From Burkholderiales bacterium (GTDB lineage: Bacteria > Pseudomonadota > Gammaproteobacteria > Burkholderiales > SG8-41), in the NCBI GenBank assembly GCA_019749945.1, contig JAIEPF010000014.1, forward strand, positions 1 to 64,000: 64,000 bases of DNA, in the 5' to 3' direction. The notes under the pieces are model-generated. The model was not told where the DNA came from and did not search any database. It saw nothing but the letters and a program-made list of their open reading frames with translations. The position numbers were made by a program, and so were the translations under genes. Below, piece after piece: positions 33,982 through 42,597 of the stretch. How positions within the stretch are numbered: position 1 is the first letter of the stretch; every line of letters begins with the position of its first letter.

Positions 33982-34869
33982 TTAATTCCCCAGCAGCATA
34001 CGCTGCGCTTCGCGGTACTTCGCGGCGGTTTTTGTCAGGACATCGGCGGGCAGCCGCGGCGCCGGGGCTTTTTTGTCCCAGGGCTGTGTAAGCAGCCAGT
34101 CGCGCACGAACTGTTTGTCAAAACTAGGCGGGCTGATGCCGGTGCGGTATTCGGCGGCGGGCCAGAAGCGCGAGGAGTCCGGCGTCAGCGCTTCGTCGAT
34201 CAGCACGATGTTGCCGGCGGCATCGCTGCCGAATTCAAACTTGGTGTCGGCGATGATGATGCCGCGCGTCACGGCAAAGGCCGCGGCTTCGGTGTAGAGC
34301 CTGATCGACAACTCGCGCACTTTCGCGGCATGGGCGGGGCCGACGGTGGCGACGACGTCTTCGTAAGTGATGTTCTCGTCATGGTGGCCGGCGGGCGCTT
34401 TGGAGGCCGGCGTGAAAATCGGTGCCGGCAGTTTCTGCGCCTGTTTCAATCCGGCCGGCAGCTTGATGCCGCAGATCGCGCCGGTTTTCTGGTAATCGCT
34501 CCAGCCCGAACCGATCAGGTAGCCGCGCACGACGGCCTCGACCAGCAACGGTTGGTATTTCTTGACCACCATCGCGCGGCCGGCGATCTGCGCGCGTTCT
34601 TCCGGCGCGACCACCGAAGCCGGATCGATGCCGGTCAGGTGGTTGGGCACGATGTGTTTGAGCTTGTCGAACCAGAAGGTCGACACTTCCGTCAGCACAC
34701 GGCCCTTGCCGGGAATCGGATCGTCGAGGATCACGTCGAAGGCCGACAGCCGGTCGCTTTGCACCACCAGCAGTTTGTCGTCGCCGACGGCATACAGATC
34801 GCGCACCTTGCCGCGATGCAGGAAGGGCAGGCTTTTGAGGCTCGATTGGTACAGCGGGGTGTCGCTCAT
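33982..34869 (-). CDS. purC: Phosphoribosylaminoimidazole-succinocarboxamide synthase
   Basis: A 295-residue SAICAR synthetase that joins CAIR and aspartate with ATP in purine synthesis. Conserved parts are [57 protein letters not shown] and [16 protein letters not shown]. Length and motifs are those of the longer (yeast/betaproteobacterial) form. It lies downstream of purK and purE on the same strand. Confidence 0.96.
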   Translation of the reverse strand: MSDTPLYQSSLKSLPFLHRGKVRDLYAVGDDKLLVVQSDRLSAFDVILDDPIPGKGRVLTEVSTFWFDKLKHIVPNHLTGIDPASVVAPEERAQIAGRAMVVKKYQPLLVEAVVRGYLIGSGWSDYQKTGAICGIKLPAGLKQAQKLPAPIFTPASKAPAGHHDENITYEDVVATVGPAHAAKVRELSIRLYTEAAAFAVTRGIIIADTKFEFGSDAAGNIVLIDEALTPDSSRFWPAAEYRTGISPPSFDKQFVRDWLLTQPWDKKAPAPRLPADVLTKTAAKYREAQRMLLGN

Positions 34870-34880
34870 ATCAGTAGGGG

Positions 34881-35022
34881 GAACTCATTTCAAAAATACG
34901 CCGAGCGCAGACAGGACGAGGAGCACGCGAGGCTCCGACGCGACATTACACGACGGTAAGGCGAGGAGGAACGTAGTGTGCGACGAAGTCATGTCAAGCG
35001 CAGGCATTTTTGAGATGAGTTC
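34881..35022. repeat. Long inverted repeat between purK and purC
   Basis: GAACTCATTTCAAAAAT at 34881 is matched in reverse by ATTTTTGAGATGAGTTC ending at 35022, with one mismatch, enclosing about 105 bases. The right arm runs into the purK stop codon. The centre holds no open frame. It resembles a non-autonomous mobile or structural intergenic element and differs in sequence from the CACAGAG family. Confidence 0.65.
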
Positions 35023-36157
35023 AATCTTTCCATTCAGGGTATAGCGCACTTCTTACGATCAATGCTTTTTGCAGTGCCGCGTCGGCGGTGGCGCCGAGCA
35101 TCGTGTAATGGCCCATTTTGCGGCCGTCGCGGGCTTCATGTTTGCCGTAGAGATGCAGCTTGGCTTCCGGCACATTGAACACACGCTCCCACTGCGGCTG
35201 GCCATGCTGCCAGGCTTCGCCCAGCAGGTTCACCATCACCACCGGCGCCAGCAGACGTGTGTCGCCCAGCGCCAGGCCGCATAACGTGCGCACCTGCTGT
35301 TCAAACTGCGAGGTGGCGCAGGCATCAAGCGTGTAATGGCCGCTGTTATGCGGACGCGGCGCCATTTCATTGACCAGCAACTCGCCGGACCCGGTGACAA
35401 AAAATTCCACCGCGAGCACGCCGCAGTAATCGAGTTTTTCGGCGATGGTCAGCGCCCAGTCGGTGGCGCGCTGCGCGAGTTCGGGCGCGACACGCGCCGG
35501 CACGATGCTGACATCGAGGATGCCGTTGCGGTGCCGGTTCTCGGCCACCGGAAATCCACGGCCGATGCCGTCGGCGCCGCGCGCAACCACCGCGGAGATT
35601 TCGCACTTCAGCGCGACGCGCTGTTCGAGCACGCAGGATTCGGCGCCCATGTCCTTGAAGGCCTTGCGTGCCTCGGCAGCATTGCTGACGCGCGCCTGGC
35701 CCTTGCCGTCGTAACCGAAACGCGCGCGTTTCAAAATGCCGGGAAAGAGTTTGGCATCGGCGCCGTCGATATCGGAGATGTTTTCAATGACGGCATAGGG
35801 TGCCACTTCAATGCCGCAGGCACGCACAAAGGCTTTTTCGCGGATGCGGTCCTGCGCGATGGCGACGGCGTCCCCTGCAGGCCGCACCGCGCAATGGCTG
35901 GCCAGCCAGCGCAGGCTGTCGGCGGGTACGTTTTCAAATTCGGTGGTGACGGCGGCGCAGCTGTCGGCCAACTGCTGCAATGCTTCGCGATCCTGGTAGG
36001 CCGCTTTGAGATGAACATCGGCGATGGCGCCGGCGGGGCTCAAGGGATCCGGATCGAGTACGGTGACGCGATAACCCATGCTGTGCGCAGCCAGCGTGAA
36101 CATGCGGCCCAACTGGCCGCCGCCCAGCATGCCGAGCATGGCGTCGGGGAAAATCAT
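35021..36157 (-). CDS. purK: 5-(carboxyamino)imidazole ribonucleotide synthase
   Basis: A 378-residue ATP-grasp enzyme that carboxylates AIR to N5-CAIR. Motifs are [43 protein letters not shown] (ATP-binding loop), [27 protein letters not shown] and [17 protein letters not shown]. The N-terminal [11 protein letters not shown] is typical. It precedes purC and follows purE, the usual partner that rearranges its product. Confidence 0.96.
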   Translation of the reverse strand: MIFPDAMLGMLGGGQLGRMFTLAAHSMGYRVTVLDPDPLSPAGAIADVHLKAAYQDREALQQLADSCAAVTTEFENVPADSLRWLASHCAVRPAGDAVAIAQDRIREKAFVRACGIEVAPYAVIENISDIDGADAKLFPGILKRARFGYDGKGQARVSNAAEARKAFKDMGAESCVLEQRVALKCEISAVVARGADGIGRGFPVAENRHRNGILDVSIVPARVAPELAQRATDWALTIAEKLDYCGVLAVEFFVTGSGELLVNEMAPRPHNSGHYTLDACATSQFEQQVRTLCGLALGDTRLLAPVVMVNLLGEAWQHGQPQWERVFNVPEAKLHLYGKHEARDGRKMGHYTMLGATADAALQKALIVRSALYPEWKD

Positions 36158-36174
36158 GATGAAAAAACCAGATC

Positions 36175-36304
36175 AGCCACAGAGGGCACAGAGTTCACAG
36201 AGTTCTCGCGCAGCAACTGTCGTCGCCAAACGGCGTCGCCTGCCGGTTCAGCTGCGACCCGACTATCCCAGGTTGTTCTCTGTGTCCTCTGTGCCCTCTG
36301 TGGT
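36175..36304. repeat. CACAGAG-armed hairpin element, copy c
   Basis: AGCCACAGAGGGCACAGAG, followed by two AGTTCACAG-like units, pairs with CTCTGTGCCCTCTGTG-type sequence ending at about 36303. It fills the purE-purK gap. Confidence 0.75.
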
Positions 36305-36322
36305 AAAAAAGTTTTAAGCCTT

Positions 36323-36817
36323 TCATTTTTTCACCGGCAGCTTCATCGCGCGGACCTTCGCCGTCTGCTGCTTGCGGAAGGCGGCGAGTTTTTTGGCGAA
36401 CTTCGCGTCACTCCGCGCCAGCATCGCCACCGCGAACAGTCCGGCGTTGGCCGCACCCGCTTCACCGATGGCGAAGGTGCCGACCGGCACACCCTTGGGC
36501 ATTTGCACGATGGACAACAATGAGTCGAGCCCCTGCAGGCTGCGCGTGGTGACCGGCACGCCGAGCACGGGCACGATGGTCTTGGCGGCGAGCATGCCCG
36601 GCAGATGCGCCGAGCCGCCGGCGCCGGCGATGATGCAGTGCAGGCCGCGGGATTCAGCCTGTTCAGCATAGGCGTACAGGGCATCGGGCGTGCGGTGCGC
36701 GGAAACCACGCGGGCTTCGCAGGGCACGCCGAATTGTTCCAGCATATTGACGGCATGCTGCATCACGTCCCAGTCGCTCTGACTGCCCATGACGATGCCG
36801 ACCAGCGGTTTTTTCAC
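36323..36817 (-). CDS. purE: 5-(carboxyamino)imidazole ribonucleotide mutase
   Basis: A 164-residue class I PurE. Motifs are [32 protein letters not shown] (catalytic His), [19 protein letters not shown] and [19 protein letters not shown]. The start is the GTG at VKKPLVGIV, with AAGGGG shortly upstream, giving the normal family length. The 39 codons before it are not PurE-like. First gene of the purE-purK-purC series. Confidence 0.95.
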   Translation of the reverse strand: MKKPLVGIVMGSQSDWDVMQHAVNMLEQFGVPCEARVVSAHRTPDALYAYAEQAESRGLHCIIAGAGGSAHLPGMLAAKTIVPVLGVPVTTRSLQGLDSLLSIVQMPKGVPVGTFAIGEAGAANAGLFAVAMLARSDAKFAKKLAAFRKQQTAKVRAMKLPVKK

Positions 36818-36988
36818 GCGCCACCCCTTTGCTTCTTGAGCCGCTTTAAAGGGATATTTTACAGTACGGACATACCGCCACGGGCGCATAAAAGGGCTGC
36901 TAGAATCGCCCGACCCGCATCCGTCGTTCCGCATCAGCCAGAGCCCGGGCTCAACCCGCGCCGGCCCCCATCCGAGGAGTCACTACCG

Positions 36989-37960
36989 ATGATCAAGTCA
37001 CTGCATTGCGTGCGCATTTTGGCCTGCGCACTGGCGGCGAGTGTTGCGCTGCCGGTCGCGGCGGCCTACCCGGATCGGCCTATCCGCATGGTGGTCATCT
37101 CCGCGCCCGGCGGCACCACCGACATCATGTCGCGCCTGCTCGCGCAGGCGATGGGCGAGGGTCTCGGCCAGCAGGTGGTGATCGACAACCGCCCCGGCGG
37201 CGGCGGCCTGATTTCTGCGGAGATCGTCTCGCAATCCGTGCCCGACGGCCACACCGTTCTTTATACACACACCAGTTTTTCGGTGATGCCCAGCCTGCAC
37301 AAAAAACTGCCCTACGACAGCATTAAGAGTTTCGAACGCGTCAGCCTGTTCGCGCTGTTTCCCGGCGTGCTGCTGGTCAACAACAGCCTGCCGATCAAAA
37401 ACGTGCAGGAGCTGATCGCCTACGCCAAGGCGCGGCCGGGCAAGGTCAATTACGCCGCGGGCACCACGGGCGCCACGGCGCATCTTTCGGGTGAACTGCT
37501 GAAGTCGATGGCCAAAATCGACATCGTGCACGTGCCGTACAAAGGCACCGGCGGACAACTGACTTCCATCGTCGCCGGAGAAACCCAGTTCACCTTCGCC
37601 TCGGTGCCGGCGGCATTGCCCTTTGTCAAGGGCGGCCGGGCCCGCGCCATCGCCGTCGGTTCGCTCAAACGCTCGGCCGCGCTGCCCGACATTCCGACCG
37701 TTGCCGAATCCGGCCTGCCCGGTTTTGATGTCAGCGCCTGGAACGGCGTGATGCTGCCGCGCGGCAGCTCAAACGCGATCGTCGAACGTCTCGGTCGCGA
37801 GATGCAGCGCGTGATCTCGCTTGCCGACATGAAAGAGCGCGCCGCGGCACAGGGCGCGGAACTGACCTGGACCACGCCGCAGGAATTCACCACCTATCTG
37901 AATGGCCAGGTGGCGAAATGGGGCAAGCTGGTGCGCGAATCCGGACTATCCAATAACTAG
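36989..37960 (+). CDS. Bug/TctC family substrate-binding protein
   Basis: A 323-residue periplasmic protein. The signal peptide ends ASVALPVAAA, followed by YPDRPIRMVVISAPGGTTD, IDNRPGGGGLIS and IVHVPYKGTGGQL. The ATG is preceded by GAGGAG. It heads a plus-strand unit with an SDR protein and an MmgE/PrpD protein, so the ligand is probably the acid processed by these. Confidence 0.94.
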   Translation: MIKSLHCVRILACALAASVALPVAAAYPDRPIRMVVISAPGGTTDIMSRLLAQAMGEGLGQQVVIDNRPGGGGLISAEIVSQSVPDGHTVLYTHTSFSVMPSLHKKLPYDSIKSFERVSLFALFPGVLLVNNSLPIKNVQELIAYAKARPGKVNYAAGTTGATAHLSGELLKSMAKIDIVHVPYKGTGGQLTSIVAGETQFTFASVPAALPFVKGGRARAIAVGSLKRSAALPDIPTVAESGLPGFDVSAWNGVMLPRGSSNAIVERLGREMQRVISLADMKERAAAQGAELTWTTPQEFTTYLNGQVAKWGKLVRESGLSNN

Positions 37961-37980
37961 TTGTTTTTAAAGGATATATT

Positions 37981-38757
37981 ATGACTCACTCGGCAGGCAT
38001 GCGGCCCGGCGATGAACTCGCCGGCAAGGTCGCGCTGGTCACCGGCGGCGCGCGCAATATCGGACGCTGCATTTCATTGTCGCTGGCCGCGGGCGGCGCC
38101 ACCGTCATGGTCAATGCCAACACCTCGCGCGAGGCCGGCGAGGAAACCGTGGCAATGATCAAAAAAGCCGGCGGCAAGGCGGCGCTGTACATCGCCGACG
38201 TCACCGATCCGAAACAGGTTGCGCAACTGGTGGCCGAAACCGTGAAACAGTTCGGCCGCATCGACATGGTGGTCAACAACGCGGCGATCCGCGCCGAGAC
38301 CCCGTTCGACAAAATCACTTTTGAAGAATGGAAACGCGTGACCTCCATCGTGCTCGACGGCGCGTTCCTCACCACACAGGCTGCGCTGCCGCATCTGGTG
38401 AAAGCCGGCGGCGGCGCCGTGGTCAACATCGGCGGACTCACCGGCCACAAGGGCGCCATCCACCGCTCGCATGTGGTGGCGGCCAAAGGCGGCCTTGCGG
38501 CAATGACCAAGGCGGTGGCGCTGGACCTCGCCGCCAGCAACATCACGGTCAACTGCGTGGTGCCCGGCACCGTGGAAACCGTGCGCGGCCTGCCCGGTGC
38601 GCCGGCACGTCCCGACTATCGTGTGTCGCTGCCGCCGGTGGGCCGGCGCGGCGCGCCTGAAGAAATCGCCGCGATGGTGCGCGTGTTGTGCGGACCCGAC
38701 GCGCGTTACATCACCGGACAATCCATTCATATCAACGGCGGAGGCTTGATGCCATGA
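37981..38757 (+). CDS. SDR family protein lacking the usual catalytic Ser/Tyr
   Basis: A 258-residue short-chain dehydrogenase fold. The NAD(P) loop is TGGARNIGR, NNAA is intact (VNNAAIRAETPF), and the C-terminal YITGQSIHINGGG is typical. At the active site the catalytic Ser position reads NIGGLTG instead of NISSxxG. The YxxxK motif reads VVAAK, so Tyr is replaced by Val while Lys remains. It may be a degenerate enzyme or use other chemistry. Its stop overlaps the next ATG by four bases. Confidence 0.87.
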   Translation: MTHSAGMRPGDELAGKVALVTGGARNIGRCISLSLAAGGATVMVNANTSREAGEETVAMIKKAGGKAALYIADVTDPKQVAQLVAETVKQFGRIDMVVNNAAIRAETPFDKITFEEWKRVTSIVLDGAFLTTQAALPHLVKAGGGAVVNIGGLTGHKGAIHRSHVVAAKGGLAAMTKAVALDLAASNITVNCVVPGTVETVRGLPGAPARPDYRVSLPPVGRRGAPEEIAAMVRVLCGPDARYITGQSIHINGGGLMP

Positions 38758-40163
38758 GCAGCAAAAAAACCAAATCCAACTCCAAGACGGCGGTATCGCC
38801 GCTGATGAAAACGCTGGCCACCTATATGGCCGGCGCTGCCAAACAGCCGCTGCCAAAAGCGGTCGCGGAAAAAACGAAACATCATCTGCTCGACACCATC
38901 GCTGCGATGGTGTCCGGTTCGCGCCTGCTCCCCGGCAAAAAAGCCATTGCCTATGCCAGAACCCTCGGCGGCAAACCGCAGGCCATCGTCATCGGCTCGA
39001 ACATCCTCACCAACGCCGAACAGGCCGCCCACATCAACGGCATGCTGGCCCACGCCGACGAGACCGACGATTCGCACGCACCTTCGCTGTCGCATCCGGG
39101 TTGTGCGATTGTCCCCGCCGCCCTGGCCATGGGTGAACGCGAGAAATCGAATGGCACACAAGTGCTGCGCGCCGTGGCCCTCGGCTACGACCTCTGCGCG
39201 CGCCTCAACCTGTCACTGCATCCCTATGATTTTCGCCAGGCGGGTCACTCGACCCACAGCTTCGGCCCCAGCTTCGGCGCCGCAGCCGCGGCCTCCCTGC
39301 TCGCCGGCCTCGACTACAACGGCATGCGCCATGCGCTGTCGTACACCGCGCAGCAATGTTCGGGCATTTCCTGCTGGATGCGTGACGAGGAACACATCGA
39401 AAAAGCCTTCGACTTCGGCGGCATGCCGGCGCGCAACGGCACCGCCGCGGCATCGATGGTGTCCTGCGGCTTCACCGCGGTGGAAGACGTATTCTCCGGC
39501 GAACGCAATTTCTTTGTCGCCTACGACGAAACCCGCCGCATCGGCAAAAAACCGCAGCCCGAGCGTCTGATCAAGGATCTCGGCAAGACCTACGAGGTGA
39601 TGAACACCAACATCAAGCGCTGGTCGGTCGGCTCGCCGATCCAGGCGCCGCTGGACGGCCTGCTCGAACTGATCCGTGAATACGGCGTCAAGGCCGCCAA
39701 CGTCGAGAAGCTGGTGATCCGTGTCGCGCACCAGGCGGCGAACACCACCGACAACCGCAACATGCCCGACATCTGCATGCAGCATATGTGTGCGGTGATG
39801 CTGATCGACGGCATGGTCACCTTCAAGTCCTCGCATGACGAGAAGCGCATGAGCGACAAGAAAGTGCTCGACCTGCGCAAACGCATCACGCTGTACGGCG
39901 ACGACGCACTGACCGCGGCGATGCCGTCGCGCCAGGGCATCCTCGAACTCAAGCTCAAAGACGGCCGCATGCTGCGCAAACACGTCAAGGCGGTGCTGGG
40001 CACGGCGCAGAACCCGATGACCCGCGCCCAGGTCGACGAGAAGTGTTACCACCTGATGGCGCCGATCCTCGGCAAGTCGCGCGCACGCAAGCTCTGCGAC
40101 ACGGTGTGGAGCCTGGAAAAAGTCGGCAACATCACCAAGCTGCGCACGCTGCTGACAGCCTGA
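38754..40163 (+). CDS. MmgE/PrpD family protein
   Basis: A 469-residue member of the 2-methylcitrate dehydratase / cis-aconitate decarboxylase superfamily. Landmarks are LLDTIAAMVSGSRLLPGKKA, HADETDDSHAPSLSHPG, the helix-rich core FGPSFGAAAAASLLAGLD, and the C-terminal second domain with VIRVAHQAANTTDN. The start MSSKKTKSN overlaps the SDR stop (ATGA). The substrate is probably a substituted tricarboxylate or dicarboxylate; the homolog at 44732 is a separate branch. Confidence 0.88.
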   Translation: MSSKKTKSNSKTAVSPLMKTLATYMAGAAKQPLPKAVAEKTKHHLLDTIAAMVSGSRLLPGKKAIAYARTLGGKPQAIVIGSNILTNAEQAAHINGMLAHADETDDSHAPSLSHPGCAIVPAALAMGEREKSNGTQVLRAVALGYDLCARLNLSLHPYDFRQAGHSTHSFGPSFGAAAAASLLAGLDYNGMRHALSYTAQQCSGISCWMRDEEHIEKAFDFGGMPARNGTAAASMVSCGFTAVEDVFSGERNFFVAYDETRRIGKKPQPERLIKDLGKTYEVMNTNIKRWSVGSPIQAPLDGLLELIREYGVKAANVEKLVIRVAHQAANTTDNRNMPDICMQHMCAVMLIDGMVTFKSSHDEKRMSDKKVLDLRKRITLYGDDALTAAMPSRQGILELKLKDGRMLRKHVKAVLGTAQNPMTRAQVDEKCYHLMAPILGKSRARKLCDTVWSLEKVGNITKLRTLLTA

Positions 40164-40175
40164 GTGATCAATATC

Positions 40176-40218
40176 CCCTCTCCCCATCTCCTGATGGGGA
40201 GAGGGTTAGGGTGAGGGG
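40176..40218. repeat. REP-like hairpin, intergenic copy
   Basis: CCCTCTCCCCATC pairs perfectly with GATGGGGAGAGGG across a 4-base loop (40176-40205), followed by the family tail TTAGGGTGAGGGG. It lies 12 bases after the MmgE/PrpD stop and could also attenuate transcription. Same family as the copies at 9595 and 51620. Confidence 0.8.
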
Positions 40219-40275
40219 CAACAGCAAGCCATTTTGTTGACCGCGTTTCAAGCCTGTCGAGTAGAGAGGCCGCAT

Positions 40276-41178
40276 ATGGCATGGAAATTCGAGCTGCTGA
40301 AAAAGCCCGCGGGCATTCCGATCACCGAAGGCCCGGTGTGGGACGGCGAATACCTGTATTTCACCCACATCCACGCCAACACGATTTTCCGTTACGACCT
40401 GAAAACGAATGCCATCTCGCCCTGGCGCACCGGTCTCGATCGCGTCAACGGCCTCGCTTTCGACGCTGAGGGCCGGCTGTTCGGCTGCTGCCAGGGCGGA
40501 CGCAGCGTGATGCGTTTTGATCCCGACGGCAAAAACGTGGTGATCGCCGACCAATTCGAAGGCAAGCGGCTCAATACGCCGAACGACCTCGCCATTGATC
40601 GCAAGGGCCGCATCTGGTTCACCAATCCCTGGAATGACGGCAATGTCGACAAGACCGAAAAGCAGGAACTCGACCAGCGCCTGGTGTACCGGCTCGATCC
40701 GCAGAAGGATGGCAGCTATTCGATCACCCAGGTCTTGTCCGACACCACACAGCCCAACGGCATCCTGGTGTCGCAGGACCAGAGCACGCTGTATGTCGCG
40801 GAAAGCAGCTTCACCCGCGGCATCGCGCGCGAACTGCGCGCCTATCCGATCCATGATGACGGCAGCCTCGGTCCGTACAAAACGCTGTTCACCTGGGGCG
40901 AGGATCATCGCGGCGTGCATCGCGGCATCGACGGGATGTGCTTAGACATGGATGGCAATATCGTCGCCACCGCAGGCTGGGAAGTCGCCGGCGCGGGCCC
41001 GATGATTTATGTGTTCTCGCCGACGGGCCGCGTGCTCGAAACCCATCCGGTCGCCTGCAACCGCCCGACCAACTGCTGCTTCGGCGGACCGGACATGACG
41101 ACGTTGTTTGTCACCAGTACCGACGGGCATTTTTTCAAAGCCGAGACCCGTCGCGTTGGTTGGGCGATGTACCCGTAA
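40276..41178 (+). CDS. SMP-30/gluconolactonase family protein
   Basis: A 300-residue six-bladed beta-propeller. ITEGPVWDGEYLYFTHIHAN supplies the first metal-binding Glu, NTPNDLAIDRKGRIWFTNPW the Asn/Asp site, and GIDGMCLDMDGNIVATA the last Asp. It is probably a calcium- or zinc-dependent lactonase. The start MAWKFELLK has GAGAGG upstream. Placed between MmgE/PrpD and acyl-CoA dehydrogenase genes, it may open a lactone intermediate. Confidence 0.88.
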   Translation: MAWKFELLKKPAGIPITEGPVWDGEYLYFTHIHANTIFRYDLKTNAISPWRTGLDRVNGLAFDAEGRLFGCCQGGRSVMRFDPDGKNVVIADQFEGKRLNTPNDLAIDRKGRIWFTNPWNDGNVDKTEKQELDQRLVYRLDPQKDGSYSITQVLSDTTQPNGILVSQDQSTLYVAESSFTRGIARELRAYPIHDDGSLGPYKTLFTWGEDHRGVHRGIDGMCLDMDGNIVATAGWEVAGAGPMIYVFSPTGRVLETHPVACNRPTNCCFGGPDMTTLFVTSTDGHFFKAETRRVGWAMYP

Positions 41179-41302
41179 GCGCGTTCACCACGGCCTCATT
41201 TCTCCATGATGCGGATTCCTCCGCGGACGTACTGACTCCCAGTGCAGCGGGCGGTAAAATGCAAGCTTCCCCAACCCGCCATTTTTTCCAAAGTTTCAAA
41301 TC

Positions 41303-42457
41303 ATGGATTTCAAGTTTACCCCCGAGCAGGAACAGTTCCGCGATGCCGTGCGCGGTTTTGCCGAGCGCCATTTGCGCGACGGCGCGCTGAAACGCGCGCA
41401 CCAGGAAGAACATCCCTGGGATGTCGGCAAGCTGATGGCCGAGCAGGGCCTGATGGGCATCACGATGAAGGAAGAAGACGGTGGCCAGGGCGGCTCGCTG
41501 ATGGACGCCATCATCGCCATCGAAACCATCGCATCGGTGTGCCCGCGCAGCGCCGACGTGATCCAGGCCGGCAATTTCGGCCCGGTGCGTGTGCTGGCCG
41601 AATACGGCACGCCGGACCAGAAAAAACGTTATCTCGACAAAATCCTTGCCGGCGAATCAGTGATCACCGTCGGCATGACCGAGCCGGAAGCCGGTTCGGC
41701 GGTAACCGACCTCAAGACCACGGCCACGCCCGACGGCGACGGTTACCGCATCAACGGCGTCAAGGTGTTCCAGACCCACGCCTCCTACGCCGAGGTGATG
41801 CTGACCTATGTGCGTTTCGGCCCGGGCGTCGGCGGCATCGGTTCGGTGCTGATCCCGCGCGATGCACCCGGCTTCAAGCAGGGCGCGCCGTCGAAATTCC
41901 TCAACGGCGAAGACTGGGTGCAGACCTACCTCGACAATGTCTACGTCGGCCCCGAAAACGTGATGCTGAAGGAAGGCGGCTTCAAGAAACAGATCGCAGG
42001 ATTCAACGTCGAGCGCATCGGCAATACCGCCCGATCGCTGGCTTTCGGCCGCTACGCCTACAACATCGCCCGCGAATGGGCGATGCAGCGCAAGCAGTTC
42101 GGGCGGCTGCTTTGCGAATTCCAGGGCATCCAGTGGAAATTCGCCGACATGAAAATGAAACTCGACGCCGGCCAGCTGCTTCTCTACAAGGCCGCCGTCA
42201 ATGCCGACAACGGCATTCCCTCGGCCGACGACACTGCCGTCGCCAAGGCCTTCTGCAACCAGGCCGGCTTCGACATCTGCAATGAAGCGATGCAAATCAT
42301 GGGCGGCATGGGTTACACCGATGAGACGCTGGTCGAATACTGCTTCCGCAAATGCCGCGGCTGGATGATCGCCGGCGGCTCGATCGAAATCCTCAAAAAC
42401 CGCATTGCCGAGGGTGTGTTTGAGCGCAGCTTCTCGCAACGCCCCCCGAAAAGCTGA
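41303..42457 (+). CDS. Acyl-CoA dehydrogenase
   Basis: A 384-residue flavoprotein. It shows MDFKFTPEQEQFRDAVRGFA, TVGMTEPEAGSAVTDLKTT, the FAD loop REWAMQRKQFGRLLCEFQG and IMGGMGYTDETLVEYCFRKC. At the usual catalytic Glu position near the C-terminus (EGT) it reads AGGSIEI, as in subfamilies where the base is elsewhere. The substrate is unknown; context suggests a CoA ester of a short or branched acid. No gene spans the gap before it. Confidence 0.92.
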   Translation: MDFKFTPEQEQFRDAVRGFAERHLRDGALKRAHQEEHPWDVGKLMAEQGLMGITMKEEDGGQGGSLMDAIIAIETIASVCPRSADVIQAGNFGPVRVLAEYGTPDQKKRYLDKILAGESVITVGMTEPEAGSAVTDLKTTATPDGDGYRINGVKVFQTHASYAEVMLTYVRFGPGVGGIGSVLIPRDAPGFKQGAPSKFLNGEDWVQTYLDNVYVGPENVMLKEGGFKKQIAGFNVERIGNTARSLAFGRYAYNIAREWAMQRKQFGRLLCEFQGIQWKFADMKMKLDAGQLLLYKAAVNADNGIPSADDTAVAKAFCNQAGFDICNEAMQIMGGMGYTDETLVEYCFRKCRGWMIAGGSIEILKNRIAEGVFERSFSQRPPKS

Positions 42458-42480
42458 AACCCTAAACCCTTAAACCCTTT

Positions 42481-42574
42481 TAGCCACAGAGGTCACAGAG
42501 GACACAGAGAACTTCAAAACCCACGATCTCTATATCTCACGGGTTTTCTCTGTGTCCTCTGTGACCTCTGTGGC
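42481..42574. repeat. CACAGAG-armed hairpin element, copy d
   Basis: TAGCCACAGAGGTCACAGAG, then GACACAGAG, pairs almost perfectly with CTCTGTGTCCTCTGTGACCT, then CTGTGGC. An inner AAAACCC/GGGTTTT pair continues the stem. It lies between the acyl-CoA dehydrogenase and acyl-CoA synthetase genes, on the opposite gene orientation from copies a-c. Confidence 0.8.
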
Positions 42575-42597
42575 AAACGCTTTTGACCTTGACCTTC

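Noticed and set aside
33049-34959. A 636-codon plus-strand open frame across dcd and purC
   Set aside because: It runs antisense to two recognised genes and translates the CACAGAG repeat in its middle; no family similarity.
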